The notes beneath the pieces were generated by a model. It was not told the DNA's origin, searched no databases, and worked only from the letters and a program-made list of their open reading frames with translations. A DNA stretch of 64,000 bases from Vibrio ishigakensis (GTDB lineage: Bacteria; Pseudomonadota; Gammaproteobacteria; Enterobacterales; Vibrionaceae): contig NZ_AP024881.1 in assembly GCF_024347675.1 (NCBI RefSeq), positions 124,001-188,000 of the forward strand, written 5' to 3'. How positions within the stretch are numbered: the stretch's first letter is position 1; the number at the start of each line of letters is the position of its first letter. This document shows, one piece after another, positions 18,760-28,312 of this stretch. A program made the position numbers and the translations under genes.

Positions 18760-21072
18760 ATGAGCCAAAAGATTTTTCAGATCATTGCTGATGAGTTAAA
18801 GGTGCCAGTGCGCCAAGTAAACGCAGCGGCAGGACTATTGGATGAAGGCAACACAGTACCTTTCGTTGCGCGTTATCGTAAGGAAGTAACAGGGGGCCTA
18901 GATGATACCCAGTTGCGTACCCTAGACAGTCGACTTTCCTACCTGCGAGAACTGGATGAGCGTCGCCAAACCATACTTCGCTCTATCGAAGACCAAGGCA
19001 AGCTGACCAAAGAACTAGAACAAGAGATCTTGGATGCGGATAACAAGACCCGCCTTGAAGACCTTTACCTTCCATACAAGCCTAAGCGCAGAACCAAGGG
19101 TCAGATCGCTATCGAAGCGGGTCTGGAGCCTTTAGCTGACTCCCTTTGGAGTATTCCAAACCAACAACCAGAGCAGGCCGCATCTTCCTACGTTGCTGCG
19201 GATAAAGGCGTTGCTGATGAGAAGGCAGCCCTAGATGGGGCGCGCGCCATCTTGATGGAACGAATCGCTGAAGATGCGGATCTACTGGAAAGACTTCGAA
19301 GCTATCTAAACAAGCATGCCGTACTTCAATCTCGTGTTGTTACTGGTAAAGAGCGCGAAGGTGAGAAGTTCAAAGACTATTTTGAACATGATGAGCCAAT
19401 CAGTCGTGTACCTTCACACCGTGCACTGGCGATGCTTCGTGGCCGTAATGAGGGCATGCTTCAACTTGCTCTTAATGCTGACCCTCAACAAGACCCGAGT
19501 ATTCGCACCTCTCACTGCGAAAGCATCATTGCTGACTATTACGGAATCACCTTAAGTGATGCTCCTGCAGACACTTGGCGTAAACAGGTGATCAGTTTTG
19601 CATGGCGAGTGAAGGTCTCTATGCACCTTGAAACCGAGCTGATGTCTATCATGAAGGAAAAGGCAGAGGTTGAAGCGATTGAGGTATTTGCATCAAACTT
19701 GAAAGATTTGCTGATGGCGGCGCCTGCTGGTCCGAAGGCTACTCTTGGCCTAGACCCAGGCCTACGCACCGGCTGTAAAGTCGCGGTTGTGGATAGCACA
19801 GGCAAGGTGTTGGTGACAGATACCATTTACCCGCATGCGCCTCAAAAGCAGTATGACAAGGCGATGGCTGTAGTTGCTCAGTTAATCAAGCGTTTCGATG
19901 TTGATCTTGTGGCTATTGGTAACGGCACCGCCTCTCGTGAAACAGACTCCTTTGTTGCTGACCTTATCAAAGCCTCTGGTCTGAAAGTTCAGAAGATAGT
20001 AGTGAGTGAAGCGGGGGCTTCTGTGTATTCTGCTTCTGAGCTTGCTGCAAAAGAGTTCCCGAATATGGATGTATCTCTGCGTGGCGCTGTGTCTATCGCT
20101 CGTCGTCTGCAAGACCCACTGGCAGAACTGGTGAAGATCGACCCTAAATCTATCGGTGTGGGCCAGTATCAACATGACGTTAGTCAAACCTCTCTTGCCA
20201 AGCGTCTAGATGCCGTGGTTGAAGATTGTGTAAACGCCGTGGGTGTAGATGTAAATACCGCTTCTGCTGCACTTCTTAATCGCGTTGCTGGTCTATCGGT
20301 AACCCTTGCGCAGAACATTGTTGCTCATCGTGATGAAAATGGTCGCTTTGCTAGCCGTGCAAGTCTGAAGAAAGTGGCTCGTATGGGACCTAAGGCGTTC
20401 GAACAGAGTGCCGGTTTCCTTCGCATCATGGATGGTAAAAACCCACTGGATGCCTCTTCTGTACACCCAGAGGCATACCCTGTTGTTAAGGCGATTTCAG
20501 AGAAAACCAGCCGACCTGTGTCTGAGCTTATCGGTGATAGCGGTTTCCTAAATAAGTTAAACGCTGTGGATTACACCGATGAGCAGTTTGGTCTTCCGAC
20601 AGTGACAGACATCATCCGAGAGCTGGATAAGCCGGGCCGAGACCCTCGCCCTGAGTTCAAGACCGCAACCTTTGCCGATGGCGTGGATAAGATCTCTGAC
20701 CTTGAAGAGGGCATGATCTTGGAAGGCGTGGTCTCCAACGTAGCCAACTTCGGCGCCTTTGTTGATATCGGCGTACACCAAGATGGTTTGGTGCATATCT
20801 CAGCCCTTACCGATAAGTTTGTTTCTGACCCACGTGAGGTGGTGAAGGCAGGCGACATCGTTAAGGTAAAGGTGATGGAAGTGGACGTGCAGCGCAAGCG
20901 AATCGGTCTTTCTATGCGTCTTAAGGATGAGCCAGGACAAGACAACCGTCCGGCTCGTAAGTCACCTGCAAAAGAAAATCGACGTCCTCAGCGCGGCAAT
21001 CAGAGCGAGTCAGGCTTTGGTGGTGCTATGGCTGCAGCGTTTGCTAATGCGGGAAATAAGAAACGTCGTTAG
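18760..21072 (+). CDS. tex: Transcription accessory protein Tex
   Basis: Conserved RNA-binding protein, 770 aa, usual length. It has the N-terminal helical region ([17 protein letters not shown] near residue 33), a YqgF/RNase H-like domain beginning [16 protein letters not shown] near residue 330, helix-hairpin-helix segments ([19 protein letters not shown]), and a C-terminal S1 domain at about 650-722. A basic low-complexity tail ends the protein. Converges with recG. Confidence 0.96.
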   Translation: MSQKIFQIIADELKVPVRQVNAAAGLLDEGNTVPFVARYRKEVTGGLDDTQLRTLDSRLSYLRELDERRQTILRSIEDQGKLTKELEQEILDADNKTRLEDLYLPYKPKRRTKGQIAIEAGLEPLADSLWSIPNQQPEQAASSYVAADKGVADEKAALDGARAILMERIAEDADLLERLRSYLNKHAVLQSRVVTGKEREGEKFKDYFEHDEPISRVPSHRALAMLRGRNEGMLQLALNADPQQDPSIRTSHCESIIADYYGITLSDAPADTWRKQVISFAWRVKVSMHLETELMSIMKEKAEVEAIEVFASNLKDLLMAAPAGPKATLGLDPGLRTGCKVAVVDSTGKVLVTDTIYPHAPQKQYDKAMAVVAQLIKRFDVDLVAIGNGTASRETDSFVADLIKASGLKVQKIVVSEAGASVYSASELAAKEFPNMDVSLRGAVSIARRLQDPLAELVKIDPKSIGVGQYQHDVSQTSLAKRLDAVVEDCVNAVGVDVNTASAALLNRVAGLSVTLAQNIVAHRDENGRFASRASLKKVARMGPKAFEQSAGFLRIMDGKNPLDASSVHPEAYPVVKAISEKTSRPVSELIGDSGFLNKLNAVDYTDEQFGLPTVTDIIRELDKPGRDPRPEFKTATFADGVDKISDLEEGMILEGVVSNVANFGAFVDIGVHQDGLVHISALTDKFVSDPREVVKAGDIVKVKVMEVDVQRKRIGLSMRLKDEPGQDNRPARKSPAKENRRPQRGNQSESGFGGAMAAAFANAGNKKRR

Positions 21073-21078
21073 TGCGAC

Positions 21079-21179
21079 ATACAGAGCAATTGAACGTAAA
21101 GACGCCCGCAAGTACATCCATGTTAGGCTTGATGCTGGCGCCCTGCCAGCAACACTTTACTTATCAACCTGCTCTGTAT
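21079..21179. repeat. Long imperfect palindrome between tex and recG
   Basis: Nested inverted arms: ATACAGAGCA (21079-21088) with TGCTCTGTAT (21170-21179), both perfect; TTGA (21090-21093) with TCAA (21164-21167); GTAAAG (21096-21101) with CTTTAC (21155-21160); and TGCTGGC (21133-21139) with GCCAGCA (21145-21151) around loop GCCCT. It fills nearly all of the gap between convergent tex and recG. It could be a MITE-like or intergenic repeat element, or an RNA structure acting as a two-way transcription end. It has no long T-run. Confidence 0.6.
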
Positions 21180-21188
21180 ATCTAAGAA

Positions 21189-23267
21189 TTACGCCTTAGC
21201 GTAAACCTCACTGTTGATCACCCAACGCTCAATAATGGCGGTTGCATTCTGTGGATAGTTATCATGGATGTAGCGCGCCATTTTTTGTACCTGTGGAATA
21301 AGATGTTGGTCTCGCACTAGATCAGCGATCTTAAAATCTGCGAGTCCAGTTTGCTTGGTTCCAAGTAGTTCACCTGGCCCACGAATTTCCAAGTCTTTCT
21401 GAGCCACCACAAAGCCATCGTTGCTTTGTCTTAGGACACCTAAGCGCTTCTGAGCCGTCTTAGATAAAGGCGCGTGATACAAGAGCACGCAGTGACTCGC
21501 AACCTGCCCACGACCTACACGGCCACGAAGCTGGTGTAGTTGGGCGAGACCCAAACGCTCTGGGTTCTCTATGATCATTAAGCTGGCATTAGGAACGTCC
21601 ACACCTACCTCGATAACCGTGGTGGCAACCAAAAGCTGAAGCTGATTGTCTTTGAATGCCTGCATCACTTGCTGTTTTTCAGCCGGCTTCATTCGCCCAT
21701 GCACCAAGCCTATTTTTATCTCGGGAAGCTTAACCTTGAGCTCTTCAGCAATCTCTGCGGCGGCTTGAGCTTCTAGCACCTCAGATTCATCGATAAGGGT
21801 GCACACCCAGTACGCTTGTTTGCCTTGCTCAGCACAAGCTTTTCGGATGCGCTCGATGATTTCCTCGCGCTTGGTGTCAGGAATCGCTACTGTCTGTATG
21901 GGCGTTCTGCCCGGTGGTAGTTCGTCGATAACCGAGGTTTCCAGATCGGCATAGGCGGTCATGGCCAGGGTTCTGGGAATCGGTGTGGCTGTCATGATCA
22001 GTTGATGCGGATAAAGACCATCAAAAGCGCCTTTCTCTCTCAGTTCGAGGCGCTGATGAACACCAAACCTGTGCTGTTCATCGATAATGATCAGAGCCAG
22101 TTTGTGGAACTGGACTTGTTCTTGAAAGAGCGCATGGGTGCCCACAACCATCTGCGCTTCACCGCTGGCGATGGCATCCAACTGAGCCTGCTTAGCCTTG
22201 CCTGTGACCTTACCTGCTAGCCAACCGACCTTGATTCCTAAGCTTTCAAACCAACCCTGAAAGTTAATGGCGTGTTGCTCGGCTAGAAGCTCAGTAGGAG
22301 CCATCATAGCTACCTGATAACCCTGTTCGATGGCCGCCACAGCAGCCATGGCAGCAACCAGCGTTTTACCTGAGCCCACATCACCTTGCACCAGCCGCAT
22401 CATAGGGTGGGGCTTTAAAAGATCCGTTTCGATCTCTTGAACCACTCGGCTTTGGGCGCCGGTAGGCTTAAAAGGTAGCTGCGCCAGCAACTTAGGCTTG
22501 AGAGTTTGTGATACAGGCAAACTCACCGCATCGTCTTGTTGACCTTTGCTTCTCAGTGCAAGCATGGAAAGGTTTTGTGCAAGAAGCTCTTCGATAATAA
22601 GGCGAAGCTGAGCTGGATGATGCCCTTGGTCAAACTGGTCTAGGTCGATATCCGGTGATGGCCTATGGATTATGTGCAGAGCCTCTCCGAGAGAGAGTTG
22701 GGAGTCATACAGTCCATTAGGTAGCAGCTCGTTTACTGCGGCCCCATCTAGAAGCTGTAGTGCTTGCTCGGTTAAACTTCGTAGGGTCAGCTGACGGAGC
22801 CCCTCTGTAGTTGGATAAACAGGGGTTAGGCTGGATTCTGTGGCGATACGCTCGTTTTCGCCAACGAACTTATAATCGGGGTGCACGATCTCGAGTCCAT
22901 GATTGCCCCTTTTGAATTCTCCGTAAGCGTGAATCCATTTGCCTTCAGTGAAGCTGTTGCGCATGCCTGCGTTGAAGTTAAAGAAACGCAGGGTCACGGT
23001 GCCGTTGCCATCACTTATCTTGACCGTAAGCATCTTACGACGAGCAAATACCGTATCTACCGTCATCACTTCACCCTTGACGGCGCCCCAAAGGCCGGCA
23101 TGAATGGTTCTCATGGGATAGACTCGAGTTCTATCTTCATAACGGTGGGGCAGATGGAACAATAAATCTTGAACTGAATTGAGCCCAATCTTTTCTAATT
23201 TTTCTGCCACCTTGGCACCGACGCCATTGAGAGAGGTTAAGGGGATGGCTGAGAGCAGCTGCGCCAT
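21189..23267 (-). CDS. recG: ATP-dependent DNA helicase RecG
   Basis: Branch-migrating helicase, 692 aa, that remodels stalled replication forks. It has the N-terminal wedge/OB region (YEDRTRVYPM near residue 43), Walker A GDVGSGKT near residue 295, the DEQH box in IIDEQHRFGV, motif III TATPIPRT, motif V ATTVIEVGVDVPNA, motif VI QLRGRVGRG and the C-terminal GPGELLGTKQTG signature. Converges with tex. Confidence 0.97.
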   Translation of the reverse strand: MAQLLSAIPLTSLNGVGAKVAEKLEKIGLNSVQDLLFHLPHRYEDRTRVYPMRTIHAGLWGAVKGEVMTVDTVFARRKMLTVKISDGNGTVTLRFFNFNAGMRNSFTEGKWIHAYGEFKRGNHGLEIVHPDYKFVGENERIATESSLTPVYPTTEGLRQLTLRSLTEQALQLLDGAAVNELLPNGLYDSQLSLGEALHIIHRPSPDIDLDQFDQGHHPAQLRLIIEELLAQNLSMLALRSKGQQDDAVSLPVSQTLKPKLLAQLPFKPTGAQSRVVQEIETDLLKPHPMMRLVQGDVGSGKTLVAAMAAVAAIEQGYQVAMMAPTELLAEQHAINFQGWFESLGIKVGWLAGKVTGKAKQAQLDAIASGEAQMVVGTHALFQEQVQFHKLALIIIDEQHRFGVHQRLELREKGAFDGLYPHQLIMTATPIPRTLAMTAYADLETSVIDELPPGRTPIQTVAIPDTKREEIIERIRKACAEQGKQAYWVCTLIDESEVLEAQAAAEIAEELKVKLPEIKIGLVHGRMKPAEKQQVMQAFKDNQLQLLVATTVIEVGVDVPNASLMIIENPERLGLAQLHQLRGRVGRGQVASHCVLLYHAPLSKTAQKRLGVLRQSNDGFVVAQKDLEIRGPGELLGTKQTGLADFKIADLVRDQHLIPQVQKMARYIHDNYPQNATAIIERWVINSEVYAKA

Positions 23268-23600
23268 TCAAGCTCCAAAAGTGATTGATTTCCTTCAACA
23301 TGAGCTTAATTGTCTACCAAGAGCAAATCAATTGCGGTGTGGAGCTAATTAGAGGTTGTCGGGAATAAGAATTCTGGTATCATTCGCGCACTAATTTTGA
23401 ACAAAATCAGCTCTGTTTAAAAAAAGATCACTGAAATCCGCAAAAAGGATCTGTTCGGGTCTTGAGCAATATCTATTAACTTAGTATAATGCGCGACCTT
23501 TGATAGCCTTGTATGGGTTTTCCATAGCGGTTTTTGACCTCACTGAGAGGTTCGGCCACCAAGGTTGATATCGAGCTGAAACGATTTGGAGAAGACATTC
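23268..23600. promoter_or_regulatory. recG/rpmB divergent intergenic region
   Basis: This 333-base gap contains no gene that can be supported. It holds the start region of recG (- strand) and one or two promoters for rpmB. A possible upstream + strand promoter is TTGTCG (23356-23361), 16 bases, TATCAT (23378-23383) with an extended TGG before the -10. A short hairpin ACCTC/GAGGT (about 23537-23551) lies in the rpmB leader. Confidence 0.5.
23463..23490 (+). promoter_or_regulatory. rpmB-rpmG promoter
   Basis: TTGAGC (23463-23468), 16-base spacer, consensus TATAAT (23485-23490). This would start transcription near 23497 and give a leader of about 100 bases before rpmB. Confidence 0.6.
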
Positions 23601-23837
23601 ATGTCCCGAGTATGCCAAGTAACTGGTAAGCGTCCTGTAACGGGTAACAACCGTTCACACGCACGCAACGCTACTAAGCGTCGTTTTCTGCCGAACCTAC
23701 AAACTCATCGTTTCTGGGTAGAGAGCGAAAAACGTTTTGTTAAACTACGTCTAACTGCTAAAGGCATGCGTATCATCGACAAGAAAGGCATCGATGCTGT
23801 TCTTGCTGATATCCGTGCACGTGGCGAAAACGTTTAA
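23601..23837 (+). CDS. rpmB: 50S ribosomal protein L28
   Basis: Ribosomal protein bL28, 78 aa. The start ATG at 23601 is preceded by GGAGAAG at a six-base spacing; the frame also opens at a TTG at 23586, which would place the ribosome binding site inside the gene and is rejected. Signature [17 protein letters not shown] is visible. rpmG follows 13 bases later with its own AGAGGA site. Confidence 0.98.
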   Translation: MSRVCQVTGKRPVTGNNRSHARNATKRRFLPNLQTHRFWVESEKRFVKLRLTAKGMRIIDKKGIDAVLADIRARGENV

Positions 23838-23850
23838 GAGGAATTGAGCA

Positions 23851-24018
23851 ATGGCTAAAGGCATTCGCGAAAAAATCAAACTTGTTTCTTCTGCTGGTAC
23901 AGGTCACTTCTATACTACAGATAAAAACAAGCGTAACATGCCGGGCAAATTTGAGATCAAGAAATTTGATCCAGTTGTTCGCAAGCACGTTATGTACAAA
24001 GAAGCTAAAATCAAGTAA
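23851..24018 (+). CDS. rpmG: 50S ribosomal protein L33
   Basis: Ribosomal protein bL33, 55 aa, beginning [19 protein letters not shown] and ending YKEAKIK. It contains no cysteine, so it is the zinc-independent (C-minus) form. AGAGGA lies upstream of the ATG. Followed by a strong terminator. Confidence 0.98.
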   Translation: MAKGIREKIKLVSSAGTGHFYTTDKNKRNMPGKFEIKKFDPVVRKHVMYKEAKIK

Positions 24019-24043
24019 TTGATTCTTCTTTAGACAGAACATG

Positions 24044-24071
24044 AAAACCCAGCTTTTGGCTGGGTTTTTTT
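24044..24071 (+). terminator. rpmBG terminator
   Basis: CCCAGC, loop TTTTG, GCTGGG, flanked by AAAA and followed by an uninterrupted T-run of seven. Confidence 0.9.
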
Positions 24072-24116
24072 GTGCCTGTAATTTATGCTGATGGAAAAGG
24101 ATAGCAAGAAGTCACC

Positions 24117-24938
24117 ATGCCAGAACTACCGGAAATAGAAGTCTCCCGAATGGGCATCAGCCCACACCTCACCAATCAAAAGATTCAGCAGATAGTGATA
24201 AGGCAGTCGAAATTGCGCTGGCCTGTATCAGAAGAGCTCAAGTCTTTGTCTGGTGTGCGTATTGACCGTATTTCTCGTCGCGCCAAATATCTGCTCCTAG
24301 AAACTGAACTGGGTAGCATAGTTGTGCACTTGGGCATGTCGGGCTCATTGAGAGTTTTAGAGCAAGGTGTAGAACATGGTAAACATGACCATGTGGACCT
24401 ATTGCTCACCAATGGGAAACTCCTTCGCTATAACGATCCTAGGCGATTCGGATCTTGGCTTTGGATCCCTGCTGGCGAGTCTCTATCTATTTTGAACAAC
24501 CTGGGCCCAGAGCCTCTCTCTGAGGTGTTTAACACAGACTATATAGTCCCTTTGGCCACCAAGCGCCGAGTGCCGGTCAAGCAGTTTGTAATGGATAACA
24601 AGGTCGTCGTAGGGGTGGGAAATATCTACGCCAATGAATCCTTGTTTAATGCTAGAATTCACCCGTTAAGACCTGCAAATTCATTGAGTTACCAAGAGTG
24701 GCAACTGCTGGTGGAACAGATAAAACTGGTTCTCGCCAAGGCTATTAAACAAGGTGGCACCACTCTCAATGACTTTGAACAACCGGATGGCAAGCCGGGC
24801 TATTTTGCTCAGGAACTTCAAGTTTATGGCAAAGCAGGGGAAAAGTGCCCTGAGTGCGGTGAGGTCATCCAGCAGAAGATGGTAGGTCAGAGAAATACGT
24901 TTTGGTGCGAGACGTGCCAAGTTAAGGAAAAAGCATGA
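24117..24938 (+). CDS. mutM: Formamidopyrimidine-DNA glycosylase MutM (Fpg)
   Basis: Base-excision repair glycosylase, 273 aa, that removes 8-oxoguanine and opened purines. The N-terminus [18 protein letters not shown] has the catalytic Pro and Glu exposed after Met removal. The beta-turn Lys lies in RRAKYLLLE near residue 57. The [10 protein letters not shown] segment and a C-terminal zinc finger with four Cys (CPEC, CETC) are present. Its TGA overlaps the next ATG by four bases. Confidence 0.97.
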   Translation: MPELPEIEVSRMGISPHLTNQKIQQIVIRQSKLRWPVSEELKSLSGVRIDRISRRAKYLLLETELGSIVVHLGMSGSLRVLEQGVEHGKHDHVDLLLTNGKLLRYNDPRRFGSWLWIPAGESLSILNNLGPEPLSEVFNTDYIVPLATKRRVPVKQFVMDNKVVVGVGNIYANESLFNARIHPLRPANSLSYQEWQLLVEQIKLVLAKAIKQGGTTLNDFEQPDGKPGYFAQELQVYGKAGEKCPECGEVIQQKMVGQRNTFWCETCQVKEKA

Positions 24939-25939
24939 AATATTTAGTAACCGGAGCCGCCGGATTTATTGGTAGTGCTGTTGTTGAGCGTCTAACTGAA
25001 GCAGGCCATCAGGTAGTAGGCATCGATAACATGAACGACTACTATCAGGTCTCTTTGAAAGAAGATCGTCTTAAGCGTATCGAGCATTCAAGCTTTACGT
25101 TTAAGGAGATCGATCTTGCGGATCGTGACGGTATCGCATCCCTGTTTGAACAAGAACAGTTCGACATTGTTATTCACCTTGCTGCGCAGGCAGGGGTTCG
25201 TTATTCAATCGACAACCCGTTAGCTTACGCAGACAGCAATCTAGTAGGACACCTTACTATTTTGGAAGGTTGCCGACACAATAAAGTGAAGCACCTGGTT
25301 TATGCATCTTCGAGCTCAGTGTATGGCTTGAATCAGAAGATGCCATTTGATACCTCAGACTCTGTTGATCACCCAATCTCCTTGTACGCGGCAACCAAGA
25401 AGTCAAATGAGCTGATGGCTCATACCTACTCGCACTTGTATGGGGTGCCAACCACAGGCTTGCGCTTTTTTACTGTTTATGGCCCTTGGGGTCGCCCGGA
25501 CATGGCTTTGTTTAAGTTCACTAAGGCGATAGTGAATGGCGATACTATCGACGTATACAATAACGGTGACATGCAGCGAGACTTCACCTATATCGATGAT
25601 ATTGTCGAAGGTATTATACGAATTCAAGACGTGATCCCAGAGCCAACTGCGGATTGGACCGTTGAACAAGGCTCACCAGCGACAAGTTCTGCGCCTTATC
25701 GCGTGTATAACATAGGTCATGGCAGCCCGGTTAAACTGATGGAGTTTATCGAGTCCCTCGAGGATGCGTTAGGTATCGAGGCCAACAAGAACTTTATGCT
25801 GATGCAACCGGGTGACGTATACGCAACCTATGCAGATACCCAAGATTTGTTTGAAGCTACAGGATACAAGCCTCAGGTAGGAGTCAAGGAAGGCGTAAAA
25901 GCCTTTGCTGATTGGTATCGTGAGTACTACAAGCTTTAA
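24935..25939 (+). CDS. UDP-glucuronate 4-epimerase-like NAD-dependent epimerase
   Basis: Extended short-chain dehydrogenase, 334 aa. The NAD-binding motif [10 protein letters not shown] is at residues 7-16, and catalytic YAATKK lies near residue 151 with SSSSVYG before it. The motif DNMNDYY near residue 32 and the segment [14 protein letters not shown] are typical of enzymes that interconvert UDP-GlcA and UDP-GalA. Substrate is inferred from these motifs. Ugd at 42891-44057 would supply UDP-GlcA. Translationally coupled to mutM (ATGA overlap), an unusual neighbour for a sugar-nucleotide enzyme. Confidence 0.82.
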   Translation: MKYLVTGAAGFIGSAVVERLTEAGHQVVGIDNMNDYYQVSLKEDRLKRIEHSSFTFKEIDLADRDGIASLFEQEQFDIVIHLAAQAGVRYSIDNPLAYADSNLVGHLTILEGCRHNKVKHLVYASSSSVYGLNQKMPFDTSDSVDHPISLYAATKKSNELMAHTYSHLYGVPTTGLRFFTVYGPWGRPDMALFKFTKAIVNGDTIDVYNNGDMQRDFTYIDDIVEGIIRIQDVIPEPTADWTVEQGSPATSSAPYRVYNIGHGSPVKLMEFIESLEDALGIEANKNFMLMQPGDVYATYADTQDLFEATGYKPQVGVKEGVKAFADWYREYYKL

Positions 25940-25952
25940 TCGATTGAAGTAA

Positions 25953-26450
25953 TTAAGAAAGGTTTAGCCGAGCTAAACCTTTTTTTTTGATCTGTTCGAA
26001 AACAGAGGCGGGAACAAACCCCTCAACATCACCACCGTGTATGGCAACCTCACGCACTATAGTAGATGAGAGGAAGGCATACTCTTCTGATGGGGTCAGG
26101 AAGATACTCTCAAGCTCAGGGACGAGTTTACGATACATGCTGGTTAGACCGAACTCATACTCGAAATCCATAGTTGTCCTAAGACCGCGCACTAAAAGGT
26201 TAGCTTTTTTTGTCTTGGCGAACTCAACAAGCAACCCGGTAAACCCTTCTACCTCGACATTTCCTAGGTGACTTACTGCTTTTTTAAGCATCGCAACGCG
26301 TTCTTCCAAAGTAAACATGGTGTTTTTGCTTGGGCTAGCGGCAACGCAAACGGTCAGTTTGTCGAACATCTTGGCAGCTCGGGTAATGATATCTAGGTGG
26401 CCGTTTGTGAGTGGATCAAAGGTGCCGGGGTATAGAACGTGATTTTTCAT
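25953..26450 (-). CDS. coaD: Phosphopantetheine adenylyltransferase CoaD
   Basis: Penultimate enzyme of coenzyme A synthesis, 165 aa. Nucleotidyltransferase motif [13 protein letters not shown] at residues 8-20, [12 protein letters not shown] near 88-99, and the LSSTIVREV motif near 127-135 are all present. Location beside the LPS core locus gave it the old name kdtB. The last eleven codons are also the terminator of the convergent unit. Confidence 0.97.
   Translation of the reverse strand: MKNHVLYPGTFDPLTNGHLDIITRAAKMFDKLTVCVAASPSKNTMFTLEERVAMLKKAVSHLGNVEVEGFTGLLVEFAKTKKANLLVRGLRTTMDFEYEFGLTSMYRKLVPELESIFLTPSEEYAFLSSTIVREVAIHGGDVEGFVPASVFEQIKKKGLARLNLS
25959..25988 (+). terminator. Terminator of mutM-epimerase unit, embedded in coaD 3' end
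   Basis: GGTTTAGC (25961-25968), loop CGA, GCTAAACC (25972-25979), then a run of nine or more T. The whole element lies within the last codons of coaD on the opposite strand, where it encodes [11 protein letters not shown]. Confidence 0.85.
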
Positions 26451-26456
26451 GGTAGT

Positions 26457-27512
26457 TTAGTCCAACTTAAAGTCTGTAACTGCTTTTGTAAACATATCAA
26501 TTACTTGCTCTGATTTTATGCGGCTCATCGCATCTTTGTCTTTTACTCTTGTGCGCCAGTCGAGTTTTTCGATTGGAGTACTAGTTTCGGCCTTAATAGC
26601 TTCTTCATAGGCTGAAACAACATATTCTTGGTATTGATAAGGACCGGTGCGTTTAGGATTGTGATGTGCGTATAGCCCTATTACTGGGGTATTCATCGCA
26701 TTAGCCATGTGAGTAGGACCTGTATCTGGGGCAACAACTAAGTCGCATTGATCTATCAATGCGAGCATTTCAAGCAGTTTGCTTTTTCCTACTAAGTTGC
26801 ATAAATCGCCTTTGATGCTATTTTCTAAGTTTTGAGCTAGCTCAACTTCAATCGGAGCTGGGCTACCGGCTAATATAACCTGCCAATTTTGCTTTAATGC
26901 GTAATTAATAAGACTCAAATAGCCCTCATGAGTCCAGTTTTTATATGCTTTAGATGCTGCAGGAACAATCACGAGGCTTCGTTTAGAAGAGTCTAGCTGT
27001 TCTTTTGCCCAATCACTGTCAGTAGGCGAGTAGGCCAGTGTCCAAGAAGCTTGATGGCTCGGTACGCCTAGCTTACTTGAAAAGGCCATAAGTCCATCTA
27101 AAACGTGCATAGATTCAGGGGACTTTACTTTGTGATTCGTAAAAAGAGTTTGGAAATCTTGACTACGTTTTTTATCAAAACCCAGTTTGTATTTCGATTT
27201 GATACCTAAAGTTGCAACACTTGCTCTAATTGCGTATTGCATGTGAAGAAGAGCGTCAAACTCTCGCCCCTTTAAAGATTTCCACAGAGCTAGATAAGCC
27301 TGTATTCCTTTGTTTTTGTCAAAAACTATAACTTCTATATTTTCAACTGCTTGCAGTAATTGCGCTTCAATCTTACCTGTAATCCATGTAATTTTAGTCT
27401 GAGGCCAATGTTGTTGAATACCTTGAATTACAGCAATGGTATTACACACATCACCAATGGCAGATAGCCTAAGAATACAAAGGGATTTAGGAGCACAAGA
27501 GAAAAGCGACAT
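26457..27512 (-). CDS. Glycosyltransferase family 9 (heptosyltransferase-like)
   Basis: GT9 protein, 351 aa, of the ADP-heptose:LPS heptosyltransferase type, acting on the LPS core at the inner membrane. N-terminal LCILRLSAIGDVCNTIAVI is the usual GT9 start. The donor-binding motif VVAPDTGPTHMANAMNTPV lies near residue 265, followed by GLYAHHNPKRTGPY. Which heptose it adds cannot be told from sequence alone; its position between coaD and kdkA matches the first wav genes of Vibrio cholerae. Divergent from kdkA. Confidence 0.88.
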   Translation of the reverse strand: MSLFSCAPKSLCILRLSAIGDVCNTIAVIQGIQQHWPQTKITWITGKIEAQLLQAVENIEVIVFDKNKGIQAYLALWKSLKGREFDALLHMQYAIRASVATLGIKSKYKLGFDKKRSQDFQTLFTNHKVKSPESMHVLDGLMAFSSKLGVPSHQASWTLAYSPTDSDWAKEQLDSSKRSLVIVPAASKAYKNWTHEGYLSLINYALKQNWQVILAGSPAPIEVELAQNLENSIKGDLCNLVGKSKLLEMLALIDQCDLVVAPDTGPTHMANAMNTPVIGLYAHHNPKRTGPYQYQEYVVSAYEEAIKAETSTPIEKLDWRTRVKDKDAMSRIKSEQVIDMFTKAVTDFKLD

Positions 27513-27577
27513 AATGGTCTCTATTGAGATTGATGGATAAATTATGCAGTTGCTTGGGTTAATTGTAAAATGAGGAA

Positions 27578-28312
27578 GTGATTGATTTATTTCGAGGTTT
27601 ATCGTTGGAAACTCTGAAACTGCCTAACGAACGTATTTGGTTTGATAAAGAACTACTCGATGTCCCAGCAGAGCTTAGTTGTGAAGCTCCTTATTGGTAC
27701 GTTCAGGACAAGGTAGTTGGTACCGCAAAAGGCCGGGGAATAACCTGGTTTGTTCAATTAAGCAAGCTTCAAGGTGCATTGCGCCATTATCGCCGAGGGG
27801 GCCTGTTCGGAAAGCTGGTTAAAGACAGTTATTTGTTTAAAGGCTGGCAGACAACCCGTAGCTATCAAGAGTTTATATTACTTAAGAATCTCAGAGAGTC
27901 TGGCGTAAATGTGCCAAGGCCAATTGCCGCTCGAGCTAAAAAATCAGGGCTTACTTATCGTGCTGATTTACTGAGTGAGCGTATTCCTAATGCTAGCGAC
28001 TTGGTAGCTATACTCGAGAAAAATACGCTCTCTTCTGAGATATATTCATATATTGGTAAGCAGATCAAGAGACTGCACCAGGCACAAGTAAACCATACGG
28101 ATCTCAACATTCACAATATCTTGCTGGATAATCGAGACAAAGTTTGGATTATCGATTTCGATAAGTGCTATCAGCAGGAGGGAGAGGGATGGAAGCCGGC
28201 AAATCTAGAGAGATTGAAGCGCTCTTTCCTCAAAGAAGTTGAGCGCTTCGGTATTAATTGGCAAGAGAGTGATTGGGATATTCTAATTGAGAGCTATCGA
28301 GAGACTATTTGA
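27578..28312 (+). CDS. kdkA: 3-deoxy-D-manno-octulosonic acid kinase KdkA
   Basis: Kinase that phosphorylates Kdo in bacteria whose lipid A carries a single Kdo-phosphate. Up to 244 aa. Protein-kinase-like fold: HYRRGGLFGKL and GWQTTRSYQEF near residues 73-100, catalytic HTDLNIHNILLD near 173 and IIDFDKC near 192. The GTG at 27578 has GAGGA too close; a TTG at 27605 with GAGG seven bases upstream is an alternative, so the true start is uncertain. The 3' end overlaps waaA by eight bases on the other strand. Confidence 0.92.
   Translation: MIDLFRGLSLETLKLPNERIWFDKELLDVPAELSCEAPYWYVQDKVVGTAKGRGITWFVQLSKLQGALRHYRRGGLFGKLVKDSYLFKGWQTTRSYQEFILLKNLRESGVNVPRPIAARAKKSGLTYRADLLSERIPNASDLVAILEKNTLSSEIYSYIGKQIKRLHQAQVNHTDLNIHNILLDNRDKVWIIDFDKCYQQEGEGWKPANLERLKRSFLKEVERFGINWQESDWDILIESYRETI

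Noticed and set aside
21079..21179. Integron attC site
   Set aside because: The element lacks the RYYYAAC and GTTRRRY end boxes, and no integrase or cassette array is present.
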